Origin: Glandiceps talaboti
Taxonomy: Eukaryota; Hemichordata; Enteropneusta; Spengelidae
DNA length: 64,000 bases
Direction: 5' to 3'
Assembly: GCF_964340395.1 (NCBI RefSeq)
Contig: NC_135561.1
Coordinates: 8,575,732 to 8,639,731 of the forward strand
This document shows, in pieces, positions 10,965 to 22,950 of the stretch (positions are counted from its first letter, which is position 1; every line of letters begins with the position of its first letter). Position numbers and translations under genes: made by a program. The notes beneath the pieces were generated by a model. The model was not told the DNA's origin. It searched no databases and saw only the letters and a list, made by a program, of their open reading frames with translations.

Positions 10965-11640
10965 TTTTAAAGCACTTGTAAGTCCACACCTTGACTATGC
11001 TTCCCCAGTGTCTTCCCCACATACATACAAGTAGGGATATTGCATTTTTGGAAAAAGTGCAGCGTCAGTTCACCAGGATGATTCCGCAGCTTGGTGGCTT
11101 GATTTTATGAGGACAGTTACGCATATTGAAACTGACAACTTTAGAAACTAGATGAATTAGAGCTGATTTGCTTGAAGTGTATAAAATTTTCCATTTACAT
11201 ATTCTCCTTGATCCAGTTGTATTTTTCAAAGTATCTACTTCGACAACAAGAGAATATCGATTGAAATAATTTAAAGACAGATCCGGATTGGATATACCTA
11301 AATATTTTTTCAGTCGACATGTTGTAAACATTTGGAACAGTTTACCAGAAAGGGTTATTGTTATTACTACACCAATTAAATCATTGTAATTACTTAGTAA
11401 TTCTTTTAATCCAGATTGGATATACGTAAATATTTTTCCAGTCAATATGTCGTAGACATTTGGAACAGTTTACCAGAAAGGATTATTGTGACTACATCAA
11501 TTAATCATTTTATAGTGTGAATTGATAACACCTCAGAACAGTAAGGGGTCTATAAAAGCATCAATGGCTTCCTTCCCCATGTACATTCATGGGTACATGA
11601 ATCGTAAAAAATTAAAGACATTCATTTATTGCATAGAACG
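10965..11640 (+). mobile_element. Degraded CR1-like LINE 3' fragment with internal tandem duplication
   Basis: In broken frames the + strand reads like the C-terminal end of a CR1/Jockey-group reverse transcriptase. Recognisable pieces are LVSPHLDYASPV at 10975-11010, a LEKVQRQFTRMIPQLGG-type stretch at 11049-11100, LTTLETR near 11140, and VVNIWNSLPERVI at 11320-11360. Part of the last block (SGLDIPKYFFSRHVVNIWNSLPE) is tandemly repeated at about 11408-11510 with an offset of about 132 bp. It ends with a short tail near gggtacatgaatcgtaaa. Many frame breaks point to an old copy. Confidence 0.75.
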
Positions 11641-13742
11641 ACCCTTGCCGAATGATATGTCCTTTTGACCAATTTCGGCGTATTGGTGTGACTTGTTATC
11701 AAGTGTACATACACACATTAAAAATATTCCTTCTCAGATCTGGCATCTGGTTTTAATACGTATCTACACATGTCGTATTGAATCCTGGACAGGTACATTC
11801 TACACAGGATATAGAGTCCAAGTTTAGGTCTACACAAAATTTGAAATTTTACCTCTCAATATTAGCATACAAGTTACATAAATTAGACCTCTTGCAAATA
11901 TTAGATAGAAAAGAAACATCACTCAGTAAAACACCTTTAGAAACCTTCAGAATGTTTTACCCCCACTTTTGACCAATTGAGATACTTTCTAGAGCAATGG
12001 AAAAAGTCAATATGGCAGCTACTTTAGGACGTTTTTGTTATTTGTTCTGTATGCAGTTCTCCCTCTACGTTCTGTAAAAATATCATATTAAAAAGTAAAT
12101 GAATCGTTGTTAAAGGCATTTCATGAGTGCTTATTAATTTCCCACTTGCAATGGTGTCAAAATGAGATAGACTTAGTCATCAAGTTGGCATGTGACTACT
12201 TATTCCCAGCAATAAAGGTTATTTGTGTATGAGACGTTTACGTTGAGGATTTGAATGTCAGATTTTCTTTGAGTACTAAAACACGTGTAATGATAGCTAA
12301 CAATGCAATAAAATTTGATTTAAGATACTATTTTCTGGTGGGTTGGCGGTTGGGGTTGGGTGGTACATTAGAATATGTCTCTGCTGTCAACTTTATTCAT
12401 GACTGAAGTTCGTTGCGTAATCGAATGTAAGAGTGCCTTCACGCTGAATAATAACTAAACTAAATATGCATATATTCATATTGTTCCTTTGAAATATTAT
12501 AAAAGACATTCTTCAGATACTGAATTTATCATCTTTATTTTATACTACATTGTCCTTGATCTACTTTTATTGTAGAATTTCGATGAAATAACGTAATCAA
12601 ATGTAACAGCGAAGAACACGTCTATTCATGTTGTTCCTTTGAATTGACATGTAACGCCATCCAAATAGCTATACTAGTAGAAACGTAGACAATGCATACG
12701 ACATAATGGCGCGAGTAGTTTTGAATAAAAATAATTGGGTCTATTCACTCGAATACATAACTTTGTATAGTAACCATTCAATTGATGCTATGCTATTGAT
12801 CAACAATATGTTTATGTCAGATGTAAACTGAATGCCTTCAATAAAGGCAAAACTTTAGATTGCTGTTCCTTCACGCCTTGTCGAAAAAAATTCTGCGCTA
12901 CGAGACATGATATTGCATATCCATTAGTTACTACATCAATAAATAAAATGTAGCTTTGGAACTCATTTTTCATATCCTCTTCTGTAAAAGTTGAGTTTGC
13001 TGTATTTTCAACCCACTCTAACTTTCACTAGAGTTTAGTTCACTACAAGAAATGTCATATTTGACCATGTCTTTCCACCAGGGTAAATCTTTAGCAGAGG
13101 ATGTGTAAATGTGGTGTATATGAGACGAAGTGACACTTTTGACTTAATTCACCTCCGGTGACCTCTCCCCTGGGGCTGTGAAGTCATAAGTATCACTTTG
13201 TCTCTTCTTTCATGCCAGTAAAATCAATTTAATACTAGGCAATAATTTAAAAAAAAAATATTAACCAGGTCTACCACTCAAGTAGTTGTTTTGTCAACTA
13301 TTTTTGTCCTTGTTACCACGTCTATTCAAATAAAACCTACCAAAGAGTACCCATTCATTCTCATTCAGGCTACCAGCCTACCATCCACAGACACCATCAC
13401 GATCTAGGTTAGTGTAATATGTTCACCCTATGAGATTCGCCAAGTTTTATTACAAAAGGACGATGGATATAGTTACTTGTTTCAAAGATGGTAAATGTAA
13501 TTTGCTAGTTAAATTTCAGTAATTGTATGTGTATTAATGTTGTACAGCTCGGTGTAGTTTTAGTGGAGATTCGACTAACCCTAGGCTTTGCATCACCGTT
13601 TCATAGCTGACCCCCACAGGCTACCTGTTCCGAATATATGCATGAACTGTTTATTGTTTCGATACTGATCAGAGGTATGACAATAATTTAGCTTACATCT
13701 TACAAACTAATTGTTAAAAAAATTATTCTTTGTGGTTCTGAT
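11641..13742. other. Non-coding stretch, no gene seen
   Basis: AT-rich sequence with only short open frames that show no recognisable motif. No RNA gene or clear mobile element was identified. Confidence 0.6.
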
Positions 13743-14170
13743 GTAAGCAAGGTGTAGGCATTGAAATCTAATTTTGAAGTAACAGTTGTAGTTATAATGA
13801 TTGCATTCTCGCAAACCAGAGTTATTTATGTCTACTTCTACATTACGAAATAAAAGGCTCGTTAAGAACGTTGCCGTAAAACAGGCCGTGGTTTGCGACG
13901 ATGTAATGATTGTTGCTTTTTTTGTTCCTGGGTTTACACTAAAGTTTAATACTGAGGAAGAATAAAAAGCACCAGCAAAAGGTCAAAACAAAAAGCTAAT
14001 GCTACAATTATTATTGCACCTATGTCTAAGCCTTAACACTATCTAGATATTGCATCACACCAGTGCAATATGTGGATATTTCATATAATCAGTGCACGTG
14101 CTAGACTGCACCGTGCCGGTGCAAATAATGTACTCGTGAAACAAAGGGTGTACACACGTGAAGTGGTGTA
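13743..14170. repeat. Dispersed repeat R2, copy 1, carrying a nested R4 repeat
   Basis: Matches 61752-62189 in order through several shared words: taagcaaggtg, aggcattgaa, gaggaagaataaaa, ttattgcacctatgt, ccagtgca, and acaaagggtgta followed by acacgtgaagtggtgta. Between about 13800 and 13905 this copy holds extra bases, absent from the other copy. They contain ttgccgtaaaa and tttgcgacgatg, the signature of the R4 repeat at 19193 and 57190. No coding capacity is seen; a non-autonomous transposable element is a reasonable guess. Confidence 0.65.
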
Positions 14171-14392
14171 AGTTCAGGTACGTACCCCTCTAGCACATAC
14201 ACGTTATTAAAGTGCTTTATACTTTTCATTCAGGGATATGATGACAACGCCACAGGAATTGTCAATTTCGCAAAGTGAACACAGGCGGGCGCTGTATTTT
14301 AGGACAAAATGGCGACATACATGAAATTGTGATATCGGAAGATAAAACCGATTTTTAAGCTATACCAACGACAATTCAGTTATTTAATTTCA

Positions 14393-14711
14393 ATTCTTTA
14401 TTAACTTTTATCAATTTATGCTCATCAGTACAGGATGATAAAGAAAAAAATTATACATTACAAAAGGAAAATAGTGATGGATGGAAAAAAACCCACACCA
14501 AACAACCAATAATGTACTGGAAAATGAACAGTTATGTGTTATATGTATGCACGTTTTAAATATTTGCATAGATTACAAAGCTGCTTACTCTGCTGCTTAC
14601 CATTGTTTGTGAAAATAACTGTATGCCACGTAGTTCTCTGTACAATGGACATTTGTATAAAATGAAACTCGTCAATATCATTATCACAGTATGTACAGTT
14701 CCTCATATGTT
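14393..14711 (-). mobile_element. LINE 3' fragment (Cys-tail end)
   Basis: The minus strand encodes RNCTYCDNDIDEFHFIQ, a degenerate version of the C..C...(D/E)E.HF motif at the end of LINE ORF2 proteins such as the one at 10300-10380. The rest of the frame is diverged. It ends with a 3' UTR (ctgatgagcataaattga, then ttaataaagaattg) at about 14393. Its 5' border coincides with the start of repeat R1 at 14712. Confidence 0.6.
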
Positions 14712-14897
14712 TAATATTCATGAGCACAGAAATGCTATGCACATCAGTGTAAAACAGCTCTCCTGAATATTCAATGTTAAACCATTCAATAATGTATTTC
14801 TGCTATTTCCCATGATGCAATAACTCATTACCAAAGATACCCTATATATGCACAAGATCAACTTGATGTTTCCATCTGAAATGCTAATAATTGTAGG

Positions 14898-14975
<78 letters not shown>

Positions 14976-15042
14976 TATCATGAAATGACTCTCCATCACC
15001 CATAAATTATGAAAATGTCTCTGTTTCCTGAAGTGGCGTTCC
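14712..15042. repeat. Dispersed repeat R1, copy 1, with (TA)n expansion
   Basis: Homologous to 49118-49373 along its length. Shared words include aatattcatgagcac, aaatgctat, cagtgtaaa, cccatgatgcaat, cacaagatcaacttgatgtt, taattgtagg, and gaaaatgtctct followed by tttcctg.agtggcgtt. A (TA)n run of about 75 bases at 14898-14973 interrupts this copy where the other has plain sequence. The motif gaatattcat occurs at both ends of the first ~60 bases in opposite senses, which may reflect terminal inverted repeats of a small element. Confidence 0.7.
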
Positions 15043-15462
15043 CAAACCAATATTACTGCGGAAAATGTGCTATCGACAAACGAGGACAACAACAATCGAT
15101 GCGTCGGATTACTAAGAAGACAAGCTAAATCTATTTTAACAGTTCTTGCATTTGGCAGATTATACAAGTGGGTAATCATGACGTCTTGCCTCAAAAGTTG
15201 GCTATGTGGATATTAATCACCTTGCAGTCAAGTTGGTGAGCAATGAATGCGGTGGAACATGTCGCCACATGAAAAAAATGCTATCAGAAACGCCACCCTA
15301 CTTTGAGTGTTATCGATCGTTGATAGCTTCAAATTATTGCAATAATAGATTTAGTTTGTGTCTGTATTAAGTTCCCGATAGTCGATCTGCCAAAGATTGT
15401 CGCACCATGATAACCAGTGATTGACAGCACCGCACTTATAGAGACCCATTAGAATGACGAAC

Positions 15463-16648
15463 TTATGTGGTAGGAAATCTCTTCTTTTGAAGTAGCCAAC
15501 AAAACTGATTATTCTTATTTTTCAACTGAAACCGACAGATTTATAAGAAGGTTGGTTAATAAACCTGGAATTAAGACATTGACTCTGCGATAACAAAAGG
15601 ACTGAAATGCAACTGTACTTATGAATGATAACCCTTTCGCTGATCTTAGGATGGGTTGGTATTAAACAGACACTTAGACATGGTCTTCAGAAAACTTGAC
15701 ATGGTTCACTGTTGAGCTAGAGTTCGGTTGTCCTTTTGTAAAATAGCAAACTCCTTTATGTCTACAGTTTTTACGAAACAAACAGCACATACAACAACGG
15801 AAGTGGTTAACAAGCAAAGCGATACTTGTAAGTTCTGTTCTCATCAACAATACGTTTTCATAACGATAATATCAGGAATCCAATTATATTATTCCACTTA
15901 TCAGAAAGACAAAAGATTATACAGTTTGGCCACCAGGAGTGCTATTCAGCGGCAGCTTTTCCGGATGATGGGCGAAGTCACGAATAAGTGAAGGCCATGG
16001 TCACCTAGTAGTATGCTAACTTCTTATTTTTAAAAAAATCTTTCTAGTGTTTCACGTCAAAGATTGGTTGCATTCTCAATCAATAAAGCATTTTGCTAAC
16101 TTTGTTTCAGGTAATATAATTTGTCGGAATGTACAACATTGTCATTGTCATAGTTTGTTGAATGCTTCACGGGGTTATTTTAGCCCTCATTTTTCCTTTC
16201 ACGGGGCGCCCTCTCATAACTTCTTTCGGAAATGACCGTGACTGCAACATGCATTGTGTGACTGGAATATGGTGTTTTGAAGTTACAAGGGTGAATTCGA
16301 CCCCTTATACTTCCTTCAAGTACAGTATGATATCCGATACTTCTATACATAAGATGTAAACGAACCCAATTAACGCACAAAGTTGACAGATGTGTGGTAT
16401 AAATAAAAGGATGACATTTTCGTATGTCTTCAATTCTAGTCATTCCTATAATTGTGCGAATCACACTTTCAGCACGATTCACAGTGTCAATTCGTAAAAC
16501 TTTAGCACAGAGTTTAACATGAAAACTGTTATTTACAACGTCACAACAAATGTAACAGTTATACATTACATTAGGAATAGTACATATATAATACAACCGA
16601 TAGTCAGCCGGACGGACGGACGGACGGACAGACAGGCAGGCATGCAGG

Positions 16649-16706
<58 letters not shown>

Positions 16707-19700
16707 GGTAGGCAGGCAGGCAGGTAGTCAGGCAGCAGGCAGACAGTCAGCCAGTCAAGAAAAAGGACAGGCAGTTGAACAGACAGGCACACACAGGTGA
16801 AGGCTAACATAAACCAAGATAAATGTTTACCCACTTTCTTATACGACTGTAAGGTTTTGGAAAAGATAACCTTAAATCCAAATGAACCATTCTCTCCTTC
16901 GACAGGGATAGATAAACTCTTGAACATAACATCGTAGTTATGATTTGGACGATAAAACGATGGATTATCATCCCATTGTTTGTCACCTACAAATAGATAT
17001 CAAGAAATGATGAGATAAACAATATCTTTGGGAGCTTGACAGGCAAGAAACCAAATTCAAAACATTTATTTTTGAAACTTCGACGTTCCTACAAAACTTT
17101 TCATCGGTAGAACCCCATGACCCTTGTCAGGTAAATAGATTAAAAACATATGTAGAGACTATTGCATGTCTGTATGTCGTCTCGACACTGTGGTTCTGCT
17201 GATATGGGTGTCATACCGGCGTAGTTCTCGGCCCTCGTTCGTTCAGCCATATAATCGCTGCTCTCAGATACTAGACAGCCTGAGATATGAAGGCATGGCC
17301 ATCTATCACCAAATATGTTTAGTCAAAAAAGTGCCAGGGGAAAAACGGCGACGCTGATTTCGTTCCAAAAAGCTTTTTACTTGTGATGTCCAGTATGTCT
17401 CGAAGAATCATTTTCACTACGTACATCTACTTCGCGCAACTTCTCTAACAAATAAGAGGAATGGGGATTATTCAAATTAGTTATGATCCGACCGCTGTAC
17501 ACCGGGGTAGGGAATTATGGGTATGCAAAAAACGGAGGTGCTCAATTAATTTTGCTTTAATACGTCACCAGCGCCCTTATCAGTCTGTGTTCTGTTACAA
17601 CGTACGCCGTATAAATATGAGGATTAAGACACCACTTCCCTTTACATATAAAGTAGAAACGATATAGGTACAGCTGTACGAGCAATAAAGCTCTTCCAAT
17701 AATTACACATACCCAGAATCCCTACCTCAGTATACATGTACGTAAAGCGGGTCTGTTCATGGTTGATTTGTATATTTTTATTTCTCTTACTTCTAGAGAA
17801 ATCGCGAGTTGCAGAGCTGGAGAAAGTGACTTTTTGAGACTGCTGGGTATCGACTATTAGCTTGGACAAAATCAGCCTCGCTGCGACCCCCCTTACAGAC
17901 GTGCAACACACCCCTCCCTCGATGGTATGTAGTAGTAGGCTACAATTGTGTGGCCAGAGTACAGCCAGGAACGATTGTCAGTGTTAGGGCTAGCTTGTTT
18001 TGGTAGTATTTCAATTAGAATACTTCATTCTCAGTCTACTAGTAGTCTATATGCTTACCTCCGCTTTCAAAACAAGCCTCCTTCACAAATAGGTATCCAT
18101 CCTCTTTCAACCACAAGAGGGAAGTCTTGACAAAATTGCGAACTTCGTTGTCAGTTAGGTACATTAACAACCAATTGGTAAATACTATATCAAAGCTGAA
18201 ATGAACGTGAACATTTAACGAATATTAATAAGGTGACGTCATAATTATATAAACTGAGGAAACGAGACGTCTTTGATGAAGCGTGGGCTATAGAGGTTTA
18301 TCTACCATGGAATCTATGGTAGAAAATACCGTGTTTTGTTAGGGTCTTCTGTAGTTGTTTGTTTGTCTGGTTGTCTATCTGGTAAAGGTCGGCATACGAT
18401 GACGGAGTCTGGTATACATAATCGTATATACACAAATAAGCGAGTTATTTGCATGGATATGATATCTTCATTAGACTCAGGTCACGTATACTTGATTGAC
18501 TTTATGTTCCTTTGGTGCTCTGTCATCTTCTGTAGTACATTTCAAATTATTTCAATTTTGTTTGTTTGTTTGTTTGTTTGTTCGTTCGTTTGTTTGTTTG
18601 TTGCAGTTGTTGTTGTTGCTGCTGCTGCTGTAACATTGTTGCCATGGCGTTTTGAATACCCCTATGAGGACCACATTGGAAATAAGTGTTTTTAAAAATA
18701 CTTTTGTGTTATCCTCGGTGATTTTTATCCTTGTATTTTAATATGTACTTGTATAAATTTTTACCCAAATAAATTCAATTCAATTCAATCTCCGAAACAG
18801 AATACTACATAGAACGAACAAATGAATCATGCAACGGAACTTATTAAATCTGATATATCGCTGCTGGAGACATAATTCCTCAGCTCCAGGTCCGAGACTG
18901 TAGACATTCAATGGGTACATATACAGCATAATAATTACAAACGTGGTCTAGCGAGATCATTCTGTCGCCCAAACGATGAAAAAACACCTTAACGGAGAGT
19001 GATAGCGGCCATATGGATGACAAATCGGTATTTATTTTGGTGTTTATTAATAAGACAATTTCACTGTGTTTTTCTCTCAGACCAGTATAGACAATTCTCT
19101 ACAGTGAGAGAAGTCTGAGGTTTTTCTATGTAGACAATATGTGCAACAATACCAGACCGAGTCAATGTTTGTTATTATTAAATGTATTGCCATTCTCGCA
19201 AGCCATAGCTGTCATTACTTCCGCGACCTCTTGACGGTGCGTTTTGGATGGTGCCGTAAGAGAGGGTGTGGTTTACGACGATGTATATTGCAAACCAATC
19301 TGATTAAAATCCGATGTAGATGTCGGCTAATCTTGCATTGCTATCTTACCATCGTTATTTAGCTTGAATTGACCTTCGTAGTAGATGTTTACGTTTTTAG
19401 CCTGAGGCTAAAAACGTAAACATCTACTAAACATCAACCGTAAACATCATTGTAATTCTGGCCGAGTTCACTGTCCTAAGCTTGCTGAACTATCGTCTGG
19501 TGTATGCATGACAGCACAGCGAGCGGTAAAAATAGTCCAGGGTACCAGACTACGGTATCCGCAGTACTCAGTAGTAATTCCAAAATGTCATGATGTCCAA
19601 GCTTTGCTTCGTTCAGGCGAAGTCTTCTCACGCGGCATGTGCCGTAAACTTATACGCACAAAATCAGTTACTTTTGTACGTCATAGTGTGTCTGGATAGA

Positions 19701-22031
19701 TGTCACGAAGTAGTTTGTACTAGGGCTATAAAACTTAACGGCAGGTTCCCGACTTACAAAAAAAAGCAAGCAGGTGTACTCAATGGGCAGATTTGTGGTT
19801 TCCATTAATCATATGTTGTTTCAGACGAAAAATGATGTTTTTAATGGAATCGCCCCTCAAACAAAATTGCGGGGAGGGTGTTTAGCTGTACGTTCTTATG
19901 TGCCCCCCCCCCCCCACTGGTGGTGAAGGATATCTGCACTCCCTCCCCTCCCTTCTACAACTTGCCCGCCAGCCCACTGCCCAACCAACATTTGTGCGAT
20001 TTACCCACTTTCTCAGGAAATAGTTTATGATTTCACTCATTAGTACACAATGTGTACGTGTGCCCCCCCCCCCCCATTCCATATGTTTCCCTCACACTGC
20101 ATTAAAATCGGGATTTTCCTGCTTGTTTGCTTCCCTCTCGCTACCAACTGGGAAAAATTTCCCGCCCACTGAAAAATTGCACAAGAACAGCGTTTTGCAA
20201 GAACAGCTTCATTGGCTGCACTAGACTGTACCGCATGGGGATTGGTAGCAGTTGGTATTTTCATCTATTATAACTGACTGAGAAAACTAAAAATTGCACC
20301 GGCGAAAAATCTATAGTGGAATATATTATGTTTTATTGCGTTTCTAGGCCATCGGTTCATATGCAAAGTTTACAAATAGTGAAAAAATACACTTCTGTCG
20401 TACAGATAGCAAAAGTGAGAGAAAAAAGATATTACTTGGTATTTACCTTGAAAGGTCTCATCTCCATACTTAGCTTTATATACAGTGAGATATCTGAATT
20501 AGCAGTATTAATTATAAAGTAATGGGTTGGTTGTGAACATTGATTGGTAAGAGTTGATTTCTAAGGTGATCGATCATATACTGGACAAATTCAAAGAATG
20601 TGGTACTCATCTTCGACATCCCCTAAGTTGCAAATAGTACAAGAGTAGCAACGAGACGAAATGAATAAACCTTATCAAAGTTCTGAATTTTAGTAGTTTT
20701 CGGTGATACCGAAACGATAGATTTACAACATCGTCCTCCCTTCTATAAGAGTTGGCCTCAAATCTATCACATAACATTATCTACCTGTTCTCTTTAAGCT
20801 GTAGCTGTGTCACGTCTGCCTGGAGAAAGTCAATATTCTTGTGATGTCCATTCGTCTCTTTGTTCTTTTCAACGAACGACTCCATAAAATCGACCGCGGT
20901 AACGTGTTCAGCTTTTTCTGCTAAAATTCCAGTAAAACGTCTGAAAAACAAAACACCACTATCCCCTTTAATTTGTGTCCAGTCCCTTAGTTTGCCTGAT
21001 TGAGTCATCCCCGCGAAGTAATTTCCCTCTAGCTCTCTCGCTGCGGGGAAAACATTTCACTGGTATGCCATAATTCTATCATTTCTATTACACCAGTATG
21101 TGTAGCCATCGTACAATATTTGATAATCTCGTTCAAACTACCATCTTGTTTGTTCGAACTTGCTTGTATGTGTATACAATTGTAATCAGGAGCAGAATAC
21201 ATTTCATAAAGTTCTCAAAATCATGACTAATTGTCATCATTGAATGTATACATCAAACATCAAAACTGTAATGCCCGTATAAAATGTGTGAATTGTGGCA
21301 TTAAAATCACTGAAATCGTAAGAATGAAATAGTATAAAACAAACAAGTTTCCAAGATGGTAGTTGGAACAAGATTATCAAATATTATACGATGGCTACAT
21401 ACTGGTGTAATAGAAATGATATAATTGTGACAGGTACCACGCACAATCTTGTTTAAGGTCATGTCGTAACATAACATAACATTGACATTAGCGATTAAAC
21501 TCGAAACCAAATTGCTCACAAAAATGTCGACCACGTGACATGTACGACGAAAGTATGCAGACATCTAAATCGTCTGCAACACTAATTTGGGGCTGAAATA
21601 TGTAATAGTCACGTATATGGTATAGTATTTCCTATCTCTGCACGCATGTGAGATCGGATTATGGATGTTCTAATTGGTATAATATTCGAAATTACAAATT
21701 AACTACCATGGCAACGGTATGTTATTCTTCTCCACTATTAAACACAGTGCCATAGCATTCTTTTGATATGTGTCAGTGAAAGTTAATCTATTTCAGTTAA
21801 ACAGAAAGTCCAACAAAAGTTTGAATGGAATATAAGTTGTATCCTACCCAATACCAGCTCCTAGTTCCAACAGTTTCGTTCCCTCGTATTCTGGAAGCAT
21901 ATGCAATATCTCCGGTCTTTCTATTTCATCCAAGGCGTCTGATGTCGAATCAAGGATTCCTGCTTCTAATGTTGTTTCCGTTGCATGCATCTTCCAAAAG
22001 TCCGTCATTTCCCTGCGAGTTTCAACCTCAA
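15463..22031 (-). CDS. pmt: Phosphoethanolamine N-methyltransferase, single-domain (copy B), exons 2-6
   Basis: Five exons, all with AG/GT borders: 21848-22031, 20785-20940, 18059-18195, 16835-16986 and 15463-15525 (with stop). Phases fit throughout. The peptide carries MTDFWKMHA, the SAM motif LELGAGIGRFTG across the first junction, VTAVDFMESFVEKN, ADVTQ, the PMT signature FDIVFTNWLLMYL across the next, LKEDGYLFVKEACF, YRPNHNYDVMFKSL, FGFKVIFSKTLQSYKK, and the final exon KNNQFCWLLQKKRFPTT then TAA. The enzyme methylates phosphoethanolamine (or its methylated products) with SAM, towards phosphocholine, in the cytosol. Many animal PMTs have two methyltransferase domains; here a stop follows the first. 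The donor after QSYKK is GTGGGT, chosen because it keeps phase 0 with the last exon. The first exon, ending in phase 1, was not found. Introns hold microsatellites, an R4 repeat, a LINE tail and a hairpin. Confidence 0.88.
15526..16834. other. Last intron of the copy-B PMT gene
   Basis: Apart from the GACA-type microsatellite at 16609-16757, no feature is clear. A minus-strand frame at 16180-16596 contains VNRAESVIRTIIGMTRIEDI, faintly like a Rex1/CR1 reverse-transcriptase tail. It is too short and isolated to call. Confidence 0.5.
16609..16757. repeat. (GACG/GACA/GGCA)n microsatellite
   Basis: An interrupted tetranucleotide array of GGAC, GACA, GGCA and related units inside the last PMT intron. 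Confidence 0.95.
18558..18602. repeat. (GTTT)n microsatellite
   Basis: A ~45-base run of TTTG/TTCG units in PMT intron sequence, just upstream of a LINE 3' tail. Confidence 0.9.
18615..18788 (+). mobile_element. CR1-like LINE 3' tail
   Basis: Short 3' UTR remnant ending in aataaattcaattcaattca, the same terminal word (on the other strand) as the LINE at 3849-5408. It also shares a tgaggaccac..ggaaata word with that element's 3' UTR. No coding sequence remains. It lies in the PMT intron between 18195 and 20785. Confidence 0.65.
19193..19290. repeat. Dispersed repeat R4, copy
   Basis: Shares the ordered words ttctcgcaa.cca, gccgtaa.a, gtggttt.cgacgatgta with 13806-13905, and a related form with 57190-57330. 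It lies in the PMT intron. Confidence 0.55.
19379..19429. repeat. Perfect 24-bp hairpin
   Basis: Bases 19379-19402 and 19406-19429 are exact reverse complements separated by the three bases tga. The arm core is gatgtttacgtttttagcc. Part of the arm (gtaaacatc) recurs just downstream at about 19440. It lies in an intron of the PMT gene. Confidence 0.9.
19430..20784. other. PMT intron sequence, no gene seen
   Basis: Contains two poly-C runs (about 19902-19916 and 20063-20076), each preceded by a gtacg..gtg word. No coding or RNA feature is supported. Confidence 0.5.
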
Positions 22032-22311
22032 CTGTGTCGGTGAAATGTAATGTACAGTAAATATCGTGATATATAGTATCATGTAGCAGAAATGAAAGAC
22101 CTATTTATTCATCGAGGTATATTTTCACTTGGGGAAAGGCAGAGATAAAACGCTGTGAGTTTGTTTTATTTTCAGAGAACTAGATAGCCTAGGGACAAGT
22201 TTAAGGTCAAGTCCGATAATAAGCTGTACCAGTTGAGAGTACGCTAGAGATTATTAATTGGAGCTACTTCACTAGACTCCGTCGCGTGTTATTGCGATCG
22301 GTGCATCGGTG

Positions 22312-22696
22312 AGATGAAACGTTGTAACCTCTGTTTAACTGAGAAACTTTGGGTAACCAATGCTGAAAAGGGTATGTTACTGCACAAAAAATCCGAACTG
22401 GTCTCGAAATGTCGCCATGAAGGCAAATACTCGCTCGCCAACTACAGAAGTAAACCCCCGTAAAGAATAGTTTAGTCCGACCATCTTGTTACGCATTAAG
22501 TGCACCCACATCATGTGAAATGGAATTGTTGAAATTGGAACTTCATAGAACCATACGGTTTAATAGTCGCATGATGATCGCAACAAGTGTGAAACTCTGA
22601 GTAACGACTCATAACATCCTTACTCTTTTGAATTAAGCCTATAATGCTCTGCTACTAATATTTGCATCGAGCACTGTTCTCTCCAGCGAGACACTC

Positions 22697-22698
<2 letters not shown>
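22312..22698 (+). mobile_element. Old Penelope-like element remnant (copy B)
   Basis: The counterpart of 745-1113. The + strand encodes KRCNLCLTEKLWVTNAEKG and LVSKCRHEGKYSLANYRS, matching the end of the GIY-YIG protein of the younger PLE. Its tail ends in ctccagcgagacactcat, after which an AT run and the younger PLE follow. It is a broken fossil that predates the duplication. Confidence 0.72.

Positions 22699-22772
<74 letters not shown>
22699..22772. repeat. (AT)n microsatellite
   Basis: A ~74-base AT run between the old PLE remnant and the inverted terminal repeat of the younger PLE. Copy A has no AT run here. Confidence 0.95.
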
Positions 22773-22776
<4 letters not shown>

Positions 22777-22950
22777 TTGGTAGTACTGGAACTCTTTCTT
22801 GGTTGTAACTCGGAGTTTCACGCATTGCGCGATCATCAGACAACTGCTGGTTTCTACTCTCTGGGTGTGTGTGTATATATAGAGTGCAGACAATAGAAAT
22901 ACCATCACTATTGTCTGTGTGTGTATATAGAGTGCAGACAATAGAAATAC
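22773..22950 (-). repeat. PLE terminal repeat, left, inverted
   Basis: Reverse complement of 23953-24149 apart from small length differences in TA/CA runs. It carries the minus-strand hammerhead at 22802-22844. Confidence 0.88.
22802..22844 (-). ncRNA. Hammerhead ribozyme motif (left PLE repeat)
   Basis: Read on the minus strand: stem I strand GUUGU, core CUGAUGA, stem II CGC/GCG with loop GCAAU and a U-U pair at its base, core GAAA, minimal stem III ACU/AGU closed by CCG, cleavage dinucleotide UU, then the stem I partner ACAAC. All conserved core bases of the hammerhead are present. The very short stem III is typical of the minimal hammerheads reported in PLEs. The ribozyme would cleave the element RNA within its terminal repeat. 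Confidence 0.8.

Noticed and set aside
16180-16596. Minus-strand frame with VNRAESVIRTIIGMTRIEDI
   Set aside because: Only faintly like a LINE tail; too short to assign.
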